Positions 18,461 through 27,268 of a DNA stretch of 64,000 nucleotides are shown here, piece by piece. Numbering within the stretch: the stretch's first letter is position 1; every line of letters starts with the position of its first letter. This DNA comes from JAEXNA01 sp037189585. Lineage in GTDB: Bacteria; Vulcanimicrobiota; Xenobia; Xenobiales; JADMJV01. The translations under genes and the position numbers were made by a program. The stretch spans positions 136,228 to 200,227 of the forward strand of contig JBBCJA010000009.1 of the NCBI GenBank assembly GCA_037189585.1, given 5' to 3'. Under the pieces are notes generated by a model. It was not told the DNA's origin. It saw only the letters and a program-made list of their open reading frames with translations, and ran no database searches.

Positions 18461-20242
18461 ATGCGCCCCTGGCGTAGCCTCGCCCTCAGTCTGTGCCTTC
18501 TCAGCTGCACGGCAAGCGCCGAATATCTCTACTCTCGCGCCTATACCGACGCGGCTCGTGCCGTTCTGGCCCGACGCTACGTGGACGCCCGCACCCTGGC
18601 CGAACGAATGCTCACCGAGAACCCCGATTCCTTTGAAGGGCACGCTATCCTGGGTCAAGCCCATCTGTGGGGAGAAGAAGACCTGGGCCTGGCCGAGCAC
18701 CACCTGGGCCAGGCTCGGGCTCTGATCGAAGAGGCCTATCCCGACCTGAAGTCCGATGACGCCCCACGAAGCCTGCATCAACAAGTCCTCAAAGGGCTGC
18801 GTCAAGCCGCCTTTTTGCGTGAGAACTATCAGCGGGCTCTGACCCTTCTCGACAAGTACGACGCTCTCTACGACCCGCTCCCCAACCCCAGAGCCTGGCT
18901 ACTTCTCAAACTCGAGCGATACTCGGAGGCTGTGGCCGTGGCCAGGTCGGCGCAATCACGTTTGTCCGAAGACGATCCAGGACAGGTCCCTTTGTGGGAC
19001 ACTTTAGGCCAGATCGCCTACGAACAGGGAGACATCAAAGGCGCGACCGAGAACTTTGAGCGAGCCGCCGAATTGGAGATCGATACCGCCGAGGAGCCGG
19101 ACCCGGTCTACCTGACCAACCTGGGGGAAGCCTACCGAGATCAGGGTGAGTTCGAAAAGGCTCAAGAATATTTCGAGAGAGCCCTGGAGTGGCCTCATCC
19201 GGGCAGTTACGCCGAACCCAACAAGCGACTGGCCTATCTCTACGCCGGCGCGGGCCGGTTCGAGCAAGCCTTCAGTCGCCTGGAAGCCGCGGTGGCTTGG
19301 CGCGCGAATCTCTGGCCGCAAGTCGCCGCCCATACGCGCGCTTCCCACCTGACGGGCGTTGGCGAGGTCTTCCTGGCCTTTGGAGATCACGGGCGCGCTC
19401 GTGGAGCGCTTGAGCGCGCCATGCTCTACCCTCACCGCCAAGCCATGAACAGCGGTTCCACTCAGGTCCTTTTGGCCAAGAGATATCTCCTTTACGCGGG
19501 CGCGCTCGTGCTCGAGGCGGAGATTGCCTATGAAGCCGCGACGACGGCCTCCGGTTTCCAGAGATGGAGCCGACGTCGTCAGGCCTGGTCAGCGCGCCTT
19601 TTAGCCGCTTGGGCTCGTTCCCAGGCAACCACAGCGCTGGCTCGAGGTCCCGGACTGGAAAAGGCTCTGCGGCCCTACGGCGCGGGCGCGATGCAGTGCC
19701 CGTGGCTGTTGAACGAGCTCTCCGAGGCGCTCGGAGAACCGGTGATCGAGAAAGTCTTGAGCGATCCCGCTCAACCGGCCTGGCAAGACTTCGCCGAAAT
19801 GCTCAGCCTCCCCAGGCTCGTCGCCTGGGAGGGCTTGGTCAAGGCTCAAATGTTGGCGCGCCGCGGTCAATGGGTCGAAGCGCTTCGCCTCGATCCATCC
19901 GTCACTCGGCGACTCGGACTGTCCATCGGGATCAATGTAGAAGGAAACGAGCAGGTGCAAAAGCTACTCTGGGACTCTCCCCGGTTCCACGAGGGGGAAG
20001 CCTTATCCCTGAAAGTCGATTCCGCGCTCGGCGCCGGGTTGGAAGACTCGGATGGGAAGGTTCTCCTGAGCATTTCGCCTCAGAAGGAGGCCAAGCATCT
20101 CGTCGAGGAGATCCATCACCGACTTTTCGACCGCTCCACCTCTTGGAGCGCCAACCGCCTTGATGGACTCACAAGCGAGGCTAGTCCGGGGCGAATGGTC
20201 AGTCAGAAACTGGCCGAGTGGCTCGACACCAACGAACCTTAG
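18461..20242 (+). CDS. Secreted TPR-repeat protein
   Basis: A 593-aa protein with a signal peptide (MRPWRSLALSLCLLSC, then TASA, possibly a lipobox around LLSC). Tetratricopeptide repeats lie at about residues 30-320, clearest at DQGEFEKAQEYFERALE. The C-terminal third is alpha-helical without a recognised domain. ATG 18461 is used; GTG 18455 overlapping the MoxR stop (GTGA) would mirror the junction at 15623. It is the last gene of the DUF58-TGase-MoxR operon and could be the client or periplasmic scaffold of that system. Confidence 0.8.
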   Translation: MRPWRSLALSLCLLSCTASAEYLYSRAYTDAARAVLARRYVDARTLAERMLTENPDSFEGHAILGQAHLWGEEDLGLAEHHLGQARALIEEAYPDLKSDDAPRSLHQQVLKGLRQAAFLRENYQRALTLLDKYDALYDPLPNPRAWLLLKLERYSEAVAVARSAQSRLSEDDPGQVPLWDTLGQIAYEQGDIKGATENFERAAELEIDTAEEPDPVYLTNLGEAYRDQGEFEKAQEYFERALEWPHPGSYAEPNKRLAYLYAGAGRFEQAFSRLEAAVAWRANLWPQVAAHTRASHLTGVGEVFLAFGDHGRARGALERAMLYPHRQAMNSGSTQVLLAKRYLLYAGALVLEAEIAYEAATTASGFQRWSRRRQAWSARLLAAWARSQATTALARGPGLEKALRPYGAGAMQCPWLLNELSEALGEPVIEKVLSDPAQPAWQDFAEMLSLPRLVAWEGLVKAQMLARRGQWVEALRLDPSVTRRLGLSIGINVEGNEQVQKLLWDSPRFHEGEALSLKVDSALGAGLEDSDGKVLLSISPQKEAKHLVEEIHHRLFDRSTSWSANRLDGLTSEASPGRMVSQKLAEWLDTNEP

Positions 20243-21024
20243 CGGGCCACCGCGTCGATGGGGAAAGCCAAACTCTGCGCGTACTTATTGCCGTCCTTCT
20301 TTTGCGAGACAGAAACGGCGGCTCCGGACGGAACGCTCACTTTGACCTGAAATCTTCCCGACCCGTCAGCTTGAAAGGGCTCTTTGAAGGTGTTGTTCAC
20401 AAACACGCCTCCCTCGGTGGCTCCCTCGCGAATCAAACCCTCGAAGGTCAGATTATAGCCGCCGGCCGCCGGCACCGCGACCATCTCTTTGACCGCGATC
20501 GCCTGGTACGAGAACACCTGCGTGATGGCGAACTGATTGCCTTTCGGCACGATGCCAACACCCACGCTGTTGAAGTCGGGGTTGATCAGAATCTTATAGT
20601 GGGTGGGGCTCTTTTCCCAGGACCCCATCACTCTATCCCCCAACTCCGCGATGGTCACTCCGGTGGATCGATAGATGTTCTCTCCCACCTTGGTGTCCCA
20701 ACCGTTGGCGAGCTGAACTCTGTTCTTGGTCTTTTCTCTCCCGGGTGTCGGTGAGCTGTGGGAGAAAAAATCCAACTCCAGCATCTCTTTGGAATGCCCC
20801 CTAGCGGCCTCACGCAGATAAGGCACCTCGCGGACCAAAGGCAGACCCAGCTTCCCTCGCAAGGCGTTCGTCGACGAGACGATCCTTTCCATCGCCATTG
20901 TCTCTCCGGATTGCGCGATGAACATAGGTTGGTGCGGTGGCCCCGCATCCACCACGATGGGAGCGGCAAACCATGACGTCGCTACAAGGCCGACTAGCGA
21001 TAGTTTCCAAAGACGCCCTGCCAT
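20239..21024 (-). CDS. Secreted CAP/SCP-domain protein
   Basis: A 261-aa protein with a signal peptide (MAGRLWKLSLVGLVATSWFA). The CAP domain occupies about residues 45-170: LREAARGHSKEMLELDFFSH, then GENIYRS, then GSWEKSPTHYKILINPDF and VGVGIV. The putative metal-site His and Glu (FFSH and GENI) are retained. A roughly 80-residue C-terminal beta domain follows. Bacterial CAP proteins are extracellular and their roles are largely unknown. Its stop overlaps that of the convergent TPR gene by 4 bp. Confidence 0.88.
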   Translation of the reverse strand: MAGRLWKLSLVGLVATSWFAAPIVVDAGPPHQPMFIAQSGETMAMERIVSSTNALRGKLGLPLVREVPYLREAARGHSKEMLELDFFSHSSPTPGREKTKNRVQLANGWDTKVGENIYRSTGVTIAELGDRVMGSWEKSPTHYKILINPDFNSVGVGIVPKGNQFAITQVFSYQAIAVKEMVAVPAAGGYNLTFEGLIREGATEGGVFVNNTFKEPFQADGSGRFQVKVSVPSGAAVSVSQKKDGNKYAQSLAFPIDAVAR

Positions 21025-21070
21025 AAGGACTTATTCTGCGCGACTTCGGCAACCCCTTGATCCAGAATGA

Positions 21071-21769
21071 CTATCCCAGGCCCAAAGTGGAACGAAGATG
21101 CTTGAAACAATAGCGCTCCGCCTCAGGTAGAGAACTCTCTTTGGCCTCCAACTCCTCAAGTAGTAGTTCCAGCTTGGGACGAAGCGCGTCGGAAGTTGAG
21201 GCCTCGCGAGGAGTCATACCGTCGAGTCTTTGATTGACTTCGTCGGGCCAAGCTTGAAAGAACCGTCGCTTAAAGTCGAGCATGCCGGGTGCCGGCGCGG
21301 GTGTTGTTTGTAAAGCCTCCAGGCGGTCGACCTGGCGCTGGCGGAAGACCAATCCTTTGATAGGCTTGACCAGGGCCCGCAGACGATCAGCGACGTCTTC
21401 TCCCACGGTTAAGAGAGTCATCTCGCCGACGATCGAAAAATCCGCCTCTCCGATCCAACGCTGTTGGTCGAAGAAGAGCACCGTCTCTCCCTCCGCTCGA
21501 CCGAGCTGGCGCACCTGGGCCACCGCCGCCGCCTCGGTGAGCGCGAATCGGTCCATCACGAGATGGAGCCGCTCCCCTTTCGCGTTCTTCAGCGGAGACT
21601 TCTGGTCCGGCTCGGCTCCCAACCAGCGTCCGGCGATGGCCTCGGCTCTTTCACGCGAGGCCTTGAACCCTTCAGAGAGAGTGGGCGAGGAAGAACGTCC
21701 CAAACAACAGTTTTTGTGCTTCTTGCCGCTACCGCAAGGGCACGGGTCGTTTCTTCCGGTCTTGGCCAT
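21071..21769 (-). CDS. SEC-C zinc-motif protein
   Basis: A 232-aa protein whose first 23 residues are a SEC-C zinc-binding motif (NDPCPCGSGKKHKNCC), as at the C-terminus of SecA but here N-terminal. The remaining ~200 residues are helical, with no family I recognise. SEC-C motifs bind Zn2+ and often mediate ribosome or SecB-type contacts. It is the last gene of the minus-strand run that includes trmO. Confidence 0.8.
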   Translation of the reverse strand: MAKTGRNDPCPCGSGKKHKNCCLGRSSSPTLSEGFKASRERAEAIAGRWLGAEPDQKSPLKNAKGERLHLVMDRFALTEAAAVAQVRQLGRAEGETVLFFDQQRWIGEADFSIVGEMTLLTVGEDVADRLRALVKPIKGLVFRQRQVDRLEALQTTPAPAPGMLDFKRRFFQAWPDEVNQRLDGMTPREASTSDALRPKLELLLEELEAKESSLPEAERYCFKHLRSTLGLG

Positions 21770-21794
21770 ACGAGAAGCCCTTCGAAACGGTCAC

Positions 21795-22562
21795 TTAGCT
21801 CCCTTCGAGCTTATCCCACGGTTGCTCCCGAAAATCGAAATGGATGGGCGCCTCCGGATTGGTCGTGGGATCGTACAGACCACTTCCTATCCGGTCGATC
21901 AAAACCCGCTCTCCTTCCACCACGAAGTAGACTCTCCAAGCGCCGCAGCCCAACCTCAACTCCGTGGGAAGTTTCGTGATCCTTCGAGTCTTGTGAGGAA
22001 AGGGATCGTTTCGGAGAATCCGAGTGACACGGTCGGGAAAGTCGGGATGATAGTGCCGGCCCAGCCACTCCAGTTGAGCTGCCGCCCTGGGCGAGAAGAC
22101 CAACTCGAACTTCGGCTCCTCCTCCACCTGCTCCAACCAGCCCTGACGCTCCTGGGGAAACGAATCGATCATGGGGATGTAAGGCTTGATGTCAAGGATC
22201 GGGGTACCGTCGAGCAGATCGTGAGGGCCGATGAAAAGCTTCCGTCCTCGGATGGCGATCAGCGGCACCGAGGTCAGCCCGATCGGATTCGGCCGATAAG
22301 GAGCGCGGGTGGCGAAAAGACCCCTTCGACCCACGCGACCCCGCGGCGGAAGGACCTTGGGACGCCAACTCTCGTTGTGGTGAAACCACCAGAGAAGCCA
22401 GATTCGAGAAAAACCTTCGAGATCGCATAAGGCGACTTCAAAATCGTGACCACCGATCAGCTCGATCACTCCGTCTCCGGATCGCTCCGGAACAGGCTGA
22501 TGTTCCAACAAACCCTTGCCCGACGTCTTGGACCTCAAGATCCCGATCGGTCGACAGGTCAA
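21795..22562 (-). CDS. trmO: tRNA (adenine37-N6)-methyltransferase TrmO
   Basis: About 255 aa. The TrmO N domain starts at LTCRPIGILRSK and continues through GFSRIWLLWWFHHN, FATRAPYRPNPIGLTSVPL and DLLDGTPILDIKPYIPMID, all hallmarks of the TsaA/UPF0066 beta-barrel. A TrmO C-terminal domain follows (DFPDRVTRILRNDPFPH). It converts t6A37 to m6t6A in tRNA-Thr using SAM. No ATG fits: the frame overlaps the EAL gene upstream, and TTG 22562 has GAGGG about 10 nt before it, so I use this rare start. Confidence 0.9.
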   Translation of the reverse strand: MTCRPIGILRSKTSGKGLLEHQPVPERSGDGVIELIGGHDFEVALCDLEGFSRIWLLWWFHHNESWRPKVLPPRGRVGRRGLFATRAPYRPNPIGLTSVPLIAIRGRKLFIGPHDLLDGTPILDIKPYIPMIDSFPQERQGWLEQVEEEPKFELVFSPRAAAQLEWLGRHYHPDFPDRVTRILRNDPFPHKTRRITKLPTELRLGCGAWRVYFVVEGERVLIDRIGSGLYDPTTNPEAPIHFDFREQPWDKLEGS

Positions 22563-22582
22563 GGAGTGCAGGCCCTCAGGGT

Positions 22583-23773
22583 CTACCAGCGCGGCCCCAC
22601 CCTCAAAAACTCGCTCGCGCCCTCGGCCGAGATGGCCGGCGAGAACAGGAATCCCTGGGCTTCGTCGCATCCGAGCTGGCGCAACTCCTCGAGCTGGGCG
22701 TGAGTGACCAGCCCCTCGGCCGTGGTCCGAATCTTCATCCTCTGGGCGATGCGCAGAACAGCGATGATAAGCTCGGCGTTGACCTCTTCCTCCATCTCGG
22801 CTATCAACGTTCGATCGACTTTCAGGGAATCGAACGGGAAGGCGGTCAGGCATCGGAAGGACTCGAAGCTGACCCCGAAGTCGTCGAGATGAAAGCCCAC
22901 CTTGAGGCCCTGTAGAGCGTAAAGTGAAGCCAGTCCTCGTTCGTGCCGCAGCACCTCCTCGCTAATATCCACCCGCAGCATCTTAGCCACGTCGCGATGA
23001 CGGTCTACGATAGTAATCAGGTGCTCCAAGCCGCCCGGAGTCAAGAAGTGATGAGGGCTAAGATTGACATTGACGCGAAGTGGCCGGGACACCGAGGGAA
23101 CCCAGGTTTCCAACTGACGGAGGGATTCCTCCAGGATGAAGCGGTCCAGCTCCGAGAGCAGATCGAGCTCTCGAGCGATCTCGAGAAAACTGTCCGGCAA
23201 AAGGAGGCCGGCGGTGGGATGTTGCCAACGAACTAGGGCCTCGAAGCCACGGATGTCGCCGGTGGGCAGATCGATGATCGGTTGGTAGTAAGGAACCAAC
23301 CCTCCCGTCCGGACGGCCGTGGTCAACTCATCCTCAAATTGGATTCGATACTCGGCTTCTCGGCGGAGCTCGGCACTGGCGTAACGAATCTGCCGGTCCG
23401 ATCCGGCCGAATCCAGGGCCCGCTGGGCCGCGTCCAACATCTCCAGCCCACTTCCGTAACCTTTCGCTCCTCCGGCGATACCTATTCGACTTACCGGCAA
23501 CTCCCTTTGCAGGCGTCGAGCCAACCGTAAGGAGTCGCTGGTGTGGCGGTGGCCTTCTAAGAGCAGAAGCAGACAACGCCTGTCGCGCCACAGAGCCGTA
23601 TCCTCAGCTCTCAAGACCGACTCTAAAACGATGGGGACCCGATCAGGCTCGAAACCCTCCTCGAGTTCGAGCAGCACGATACCGTAGAAACGCCCATTCG
23701 GCCAGAGAGCACGGGCGTAGCTTTGAGCCACCATCGCGGGGACGTTAGCGGAATCGAAATCCGACCAGAACAT
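22583..23773 (-). CDS. EAL-domain cyclic-di-GMP phosphodiesterase
   Basis: A 396-aa protein. Residues about 155-390 are an EAL domain with GFEALVRW (EAL signature), VNVNLSPHHF, VDISEEVL, HLDDFG, SLKVDRTLIAEM and GCDEAQGFLFSP, so the metal and substrate residues look mostly intact. The loop after DDFG reads VSFESF instead of the common TGYSSL, which could change activity. The N-terminal ~150 residues resemble a degenerate GGDEF-like fold with no GGDEF motif. No membrane segment is visible. It is 3 bp downstream of the cyclic-nucleotide-binding metallo-hydrolase gene, suggesting linked second-messenger control. Confidence 0.92.
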   Translation of the reverse strand: MFWSDFDSANVPAMVAQSYARALWPNGRFYGIVLLELEEGFEPDRVPIVLESVLRAEDTALWRDRRCLLLLLEGHRHTSDSLRLARRLQRELPVSRIGIAGGAKGYGSGLEMLDAAQRALDSAGSDRQIRYASAELRREAEYRIQFEDELTTAVRTGGLVPYYQPIIDLPTGDIRGFEALVRWQHPTAGLLLPDSFLEIARELDLLSELDRFILEESLRQLETWVPSVSRPLRVNVNLSPHHFLTPGGLEHLITIVDRHRDVAKMLRVDISEEVLRHERGLASLYALQGLKVGFHLDDFGVSFESFRCLTAFPFDSLKVDRTLIAEMEEEVNAELIIAVLRIAQRMKIRTTAEGLVTHAQLEELRQLGCDEAQGFLFSPAISAEGASEFLRVGPRW

Positions 23774-23776
23774 AAA

Positions 23777-25951
23777 CTAATGCTTCTCCCACATCTGGCT
23801 GCGCGCGGCGGCCAGAAATCGCACATAGGTTCCCGGGTTCTGGCGGAAAAAGCTTTCCAGGTCTCCCATATTGATGACGTAGACAACGGTGGGCGTCGCG
23901 GTTGACGCTGTCACGGAATGGCGATCTTTAGCCGCCGTCACCCGGCCCAACAACGAGCCGCGTGAAGCTTCCTCCACCTGGCCGTCCCGCTCGATGGTGA
24001 CCAGGCCGTCCTTGATGAGATAAAGGCAACGAATACGGTCTCCCGAACGAAAGAGCAGCTTCCCCTGCGGGATATCACGCCGCCGCATAAACGGGATCAA
24101 CTGGGTCTTCTGCTTGACCGACAGACGGGCCAGCAGGGCGTTCTCGTTCATCAGGGGCCAGCCTTCATGCAAGCGGCTTTCGGCCACTAGCTTGAGGCTG
24201 CGCTCGATCTCCGTGCCGAAGATAAAGCGCAGAAAGTCATGTTTTGCCACCGACAAAACTTCCATCTCGGTGCAAGCGACCACGTCAGCCGTGCGCCGGG
24301 TGGACATGAGGATACCGACCTCGCCGAAGTAGTCGTAGCGACCCATCCGCGTCACGACGTCGCCGTTCTGCACAACTTCGGCTTCACCGGAGATGATGAG
24401 ATAAAAGTCGTCCGCGCTCGCCCCCGTGAGCACCAGTTTGTGTCCGAGTGGAAACTTGTGATAGTCGGAGATGCGCAAGAAGGCCGCCGCGTGATCGATA
24501 TCGAGGTTGTTGAAGAGGTCCACTCCAGCGAAGAGATCAGTCATTCGCTGGGCTAACCACAGTTCGGGCTGTTCGACGTCGAGGGCCAGCGTGTTCTCAA
24601 CTCCCGGAGGAGCAAGCTTAAGACCCGCCTCCACGGGAATGTGCTCGATCGAGATATGGTTGAGATAGAGTCTGGCTTTGACCTCTTCAGGTAGATTCGC
24701 CAGCACCGAGACGGGAGTGTGAATGGGTGGGACACCCGCCTCGTGCAGTACCAGGTCAGCCTCCCAATGAAAGTCCAACAGACCTTCCAGACGGCGCTCG
24801 GAGAGAAGCCCGCTCTCGTGAAGTCGGGTAAGATGCTCGCGATCGTTAAGATGGTCGCCCGAATAAGCGATCGAACGATTCTGGTAGCGGACGTCGAACC
24901 CCAGCGTCGGGATAGGGTGAAAGTTATAGCGAAAAAGAAACCGCGCGCCCGCGATATTGACAGGAGAGCCGATAGTGACCGGATTGAAGTCAAACAGCGC
25001 CCGCACCTGGGCTGAGGTCAGCGCCAACACACCTCGATACTTGCGCACGAAGCTGTCGATCACGGTATGGGTCGTGTGCAGCCTTACCCTTCCTTCTTGA
25101 AGTAACTTCTGTAGGGTTCCGGCGTCGTGGTCAGCGTGACAATGGGTCAACACCAGATCATCGATCAAGCGAGAGTCGACGCCATTGATAAGCATCCACC
25201 GAGTGATATCCACCGGGGGGTCGACCAGAATTCCCCGCCCGTTGACCCAGACGACAAACCCCGAAGTATCGGAGTTAGGGTCAAAACCGTGCCCGCTACC
25301 GATGACGGTGACGCCAAAAAATGGTGGGCGGTAACGGTGAGACGTAACCGGCAGCGGCGGAAGTGGTGGCGCGGAGTGAAAATCGAGTTCCTGTCTCTCG
25401 GCGCCTCGACGAAACTCGATGCGATCGGTTCCCGCGCGCCGAAGCGTCACGTTGTCCAACGAGACCTCGTTGTCGTCATCAAGGACCAGGATGTCGACGA
25501 GGTCTCGGATCCTCAGCCGGCCGCCCTTGCGCTGGCTGTCCGCCTTGAAAAAAGCCATCTCGGCGGCAAGGTCCGGGAGCTCGAATCCCTCAGGATAGTC
25601 TTTGCTCAGATCGAAGTTTCGCGGGCCGAAGACGGCTTCTCGAATCACCTGCATGATCGGTCGGAGTTGGCGTCGTCGACAGATCAACCGGGTCCTTTGG
25701 CCGCGCAAGTAAAAGTTGTAGTATACCGGGAACTCTATCTCGGCTCGACTGACGCCTCGGCGTACGTCAAAAAGTCGCTCGGGCAGCAAGAAGACCGAGG
25801 GCACACCTTGAGGCCTTCCCATAGTATCCTTGATGGTCTCGGGATAGGCGCCGAACTGAAGAACCATCGCCCCCCAGGAGACGAGTTGTCCACCGCGAGG
25901 AAGTTCGACGACCTGAAAGTGATCGGTCTCTTTCAAAGAGGGGTTGTTCAA
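23777..25951 (-). CDS. Metallo-beta-lactamase-fold protein with two cyclic-nucleotide-binding domains
   Basis: A 724-aa soluble protein. The N-terminal ~210 residues form an unassigned domain. A metallo-hydrolase domain follows with the zinc motif VLTHCHADHD and a later YSGDH block. Then come two cNMP-binding domains, the first around DDFYLIISGEAEVVQNGD and YFGEVGILMSTRRTADV, the second around LFRSGDRIRCLYLIKDG. The first retains the GE...R-T-A phosphate-binding cassette; the second looks degenerate (SLLGRVTAAKDRHSVTAS). It may hydrolyse a phosphoester under cAMP or cGMP control. It is the upstream neighbour of the EAL gene with almost no spacer. Confidence 0.88.
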   Translation of the reverse strand: MNNPSLKETDHFQVVELPRGGQLVSWGAMVLQFGAYPETIKDTMGRPQGVPSVFLLPERLFDVRRGVSRAEIEFPVYYNFYLRGQRTRLICRRRQLRPIMQVIREAVFGPRNFDLSKDYPEGFELPDLAAEMAFFKADSQRKGGRLRIRDLVDILVLDDDNEVSLDNVTLRRAGTDRIEFRRGAERQELDFHSAPPLPPLPVTSHRYRPPFFGVTVIGSGHGFDPNSDTSGFVVWVNGRGILVDPPVDITRWMLINGVDSRLIDDLVLTHCHADHDAGTLQKLLQEGRVRLHTTHTVIDSFVRKYRGVLALTSAQVRALFDFNPVTIGSPVNIAGARFLFRYNFHPIPTLGFDVRYQNRSIAYSGDHLNDREHLTRLHESGLLSERRLEGLLDFHWEADLVLHEAGVPPIHTPVSVLANLPEEVKARLYLNHISIEHIPVEAGLKLAPPGVENTLALDVEQPELWLAQRMTDLFAGVDLFNNLDIDHAAAFLRISDYHKFPLGHKLVLTGASADDFYLIISGEAEVVQNGDVVTRMGRYDYFGEVGILMSTRRTADVVACTEMEVLSVAKHDFLRFIFGTEIERSLKLVAESRLHEGWPLMNENALLARLSVKQKTQLIPFMRRRDIPQGKLLFRSGDRIRCLYLIKDGLVTIERDGQVEEASRGSLLGRVTAAKDRHSVTASTATPTVVYVINMGDLESFFRQNPGTYVRFLAAARSQMWEKH

Positions 25952-25986
25952 GGTTGGCGAGTCTTTGTCATTGTCTGCTCTGGCTC

Positions 25987-26370
25987 CTACTCGCTGCGGT
26001 AACCGACGACACGGGCGGAAAGTCGCTCGACCGGCTCTCCAGAGAATCCGGCCCAGCCTGCACGAACCTCGCCCGAGGCCAGAAAGTCATAAGTCAAAGT
26101 CGCGCTCTGTTCATCCTCACCGGATTGACAACGAATTTCCAGCTCCACGGCCTGGGCCGTTTTGTCCCCAAGATTGGTGACCGAGACCGGAACCAGGAAT
26201 CCGTGAGCCGACTTCTGGCCTTTCCCCAAGGAGATGCGGATATCGGGCGGCCGCCCGGCGTCGCGCATCCCATCCACGACTAGAAAACCTACCACGGCCA
26301 CGATCAAAACCGCCGAAACGGCGAAGACCACCCACTCCAGCCAGCTTTTTGCTTCATTGACAAGTTTCAC
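25987..26370 (-). CDS. TIGR02588-family single-pass membrane protein
   Basis: A 127-aa protein with one membrane segment near the N-terminus (WLEWVVFAVSAVLIVAVVGF) and a small outer beta domain (VPVSVTNLGDKTAQAVELEI). It overlaps the TIGR02587 gene by 4 bp, the pairing seen for these two uncharacterised families in other bacteria. The function of the pair is unknown. Confidence 0.8.
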   Translation of the reverse strand: MKLVNEAKSWLEWVVFAVSAVLIVAVVGFLVVDGMRDAGRPPDIRISLGKGQKSAHGFLVPVSVTNLGDKTAQAVELEIRCQSGEDEQSATLTYDFLASGEVRAGWAGFSGEPVERLSARVVGYRSE

Positions 26371-27188
26371 CGAATCAAAATCTTTCCGGCCGCCGCCCCC
26401 ATGCTCGCGGGGACGGAGAGCACCACCGCCAAGGCGACTTTAGACGTCATCGCCATACCGTCAAAACGTCCGAACAAGAACAAAATCAAGGCCGAGGAGA
26501 CTAAAGCTACCGAGTAGGTCAGGCTGATCCCGACACTGTAACGTACCCAACGAGGAAGCCGCCGGTCCTTACGATTTTCCAACAGGTCAGAAAAAACCAT
26601 GATGAGACCACACAGGCCAAAGGAGACAAAAACCATGGCCAAAAGCTGCCAGGGGCTACTCTCTAGAGCCAAAACCACGATCTCGTCGGTGGGCGCGATG
26701 TTGGTGGCCAGCACCACCGCGCCGCAGGTGGAAAGGCAGAGAACCCCCAGAATGTCTTTGGGTCGCTTACCCGGAGCCTCTTCTTCGTCGTCGTCTTCCT
26801 GAGCCAACTGGGAAGTTCCGATGGAAATCCCGATGGATATCAATAGCGCCTCGACCACGATCTTTCCCATCACCTCCCGCATAGAGTCTCCGGGCAAGAT
26901 CCGTCCCAAAAGATAAAGAGAGGAGGCCGAGACGAGCAAAGCTAGTCCAAGTTCCTCCACCGAGTCGATCACGACTCCGGCCCAGGTTTCGTCCGGACGC
27001 ACACCGGCGTAGGTGTTGTAGGCCAACAGCAGGATCGAGGTCAAAGCCAACATCCAAAGAAGACGGACGCTGCCCAATTGAAAGCCGGCCCACCAAACCT
27101 CCATGGTGTACAAAAGCGGCAGACTGAAAATCAGCCCTCCCACCACTCCTCTCGCGTATTCGCGTATCGACTCCCTGACCGGCCTCAA
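26367..27188 (-). CDS. TIGR02587-family integral membrane protein
   Basis: A 273-aa protein with about eight membrane helices. The N-terminal YARGVVGGLIFSLPLLYTME and ETWAGVVIDSVEELGLALLV match the TIGR02587 family. An acidic cytoplasmic loop (EDDDEEEAPGK) lies mid-protein. It is the first gene of a six-gene minus-strand run down to 21071 and is divergent from the MerR gene across an 80-bp spacer. The family has no assigned function. Confidence 0.82.
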   Translation of the reverse strand: MRPVRESIREYARGVVGGLIFSLPLLYTMEVWWAGFQLGSVRLLWMLALTSILLLAYNTYAGVRPDETWAGVVIDSVEELGLALLVSASSLYLLGRILPGDSMREVMGKIVVEALLISIGISIGTSQLAQEDDDEEEAPGKRPKDILGVLCLSTCGAVVLATNIAPTDEIVVLALESSPWQLLAMVFVSFGLCGLIMVFSDLLENRKDRRLPRWVRYSVGISLTYSVALVSSALILFLFGRFDGMAMTSKVALAVVLSVPASMGAAAGKILIR

Positions 27189-27233
27189 GCTCTACCCCAT
27201 TTGTCCAGGAAAGAACTTCTCCTCGAAATCATG

Positions 27234-27262
27234 TTGACACTGTTACGTTACAGTGTTACAAA
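27234..27262 (+). promoter_or_regulatory. Near-consensus promoter overlapping a perfect inverted-repeat operator (MerR gene)
   Basis: TTGACA (27234-27239) and TACAAA (27257-27262) are separated by 17 bp. The spacer region is occupied by the inverted repeat ACACTGT-N6-ACAGTGT (27237-27256). The -10 ends 6 bp before the GTG at 27269 and 9 bp before the ATG at 27272, so the transcript is probably leaderless or nearly so. An operator between -35 and -10 is the usual place for MerR-family binding, which implies autoregulation. MerR activators generally need a 19-20 bp spacer; 17 bp suggests simple repression. Confidence 0.7.
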
Positions 27263-27268
27263 GAGAAA

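Noticed and set aside
22563..22853. ATG-initiated TrmO with a long N-terminal extension
   Set aside because: The extension is an out-of-frame shadow of the EAL gene and TrmO homology begins at about the TTG at 22562.
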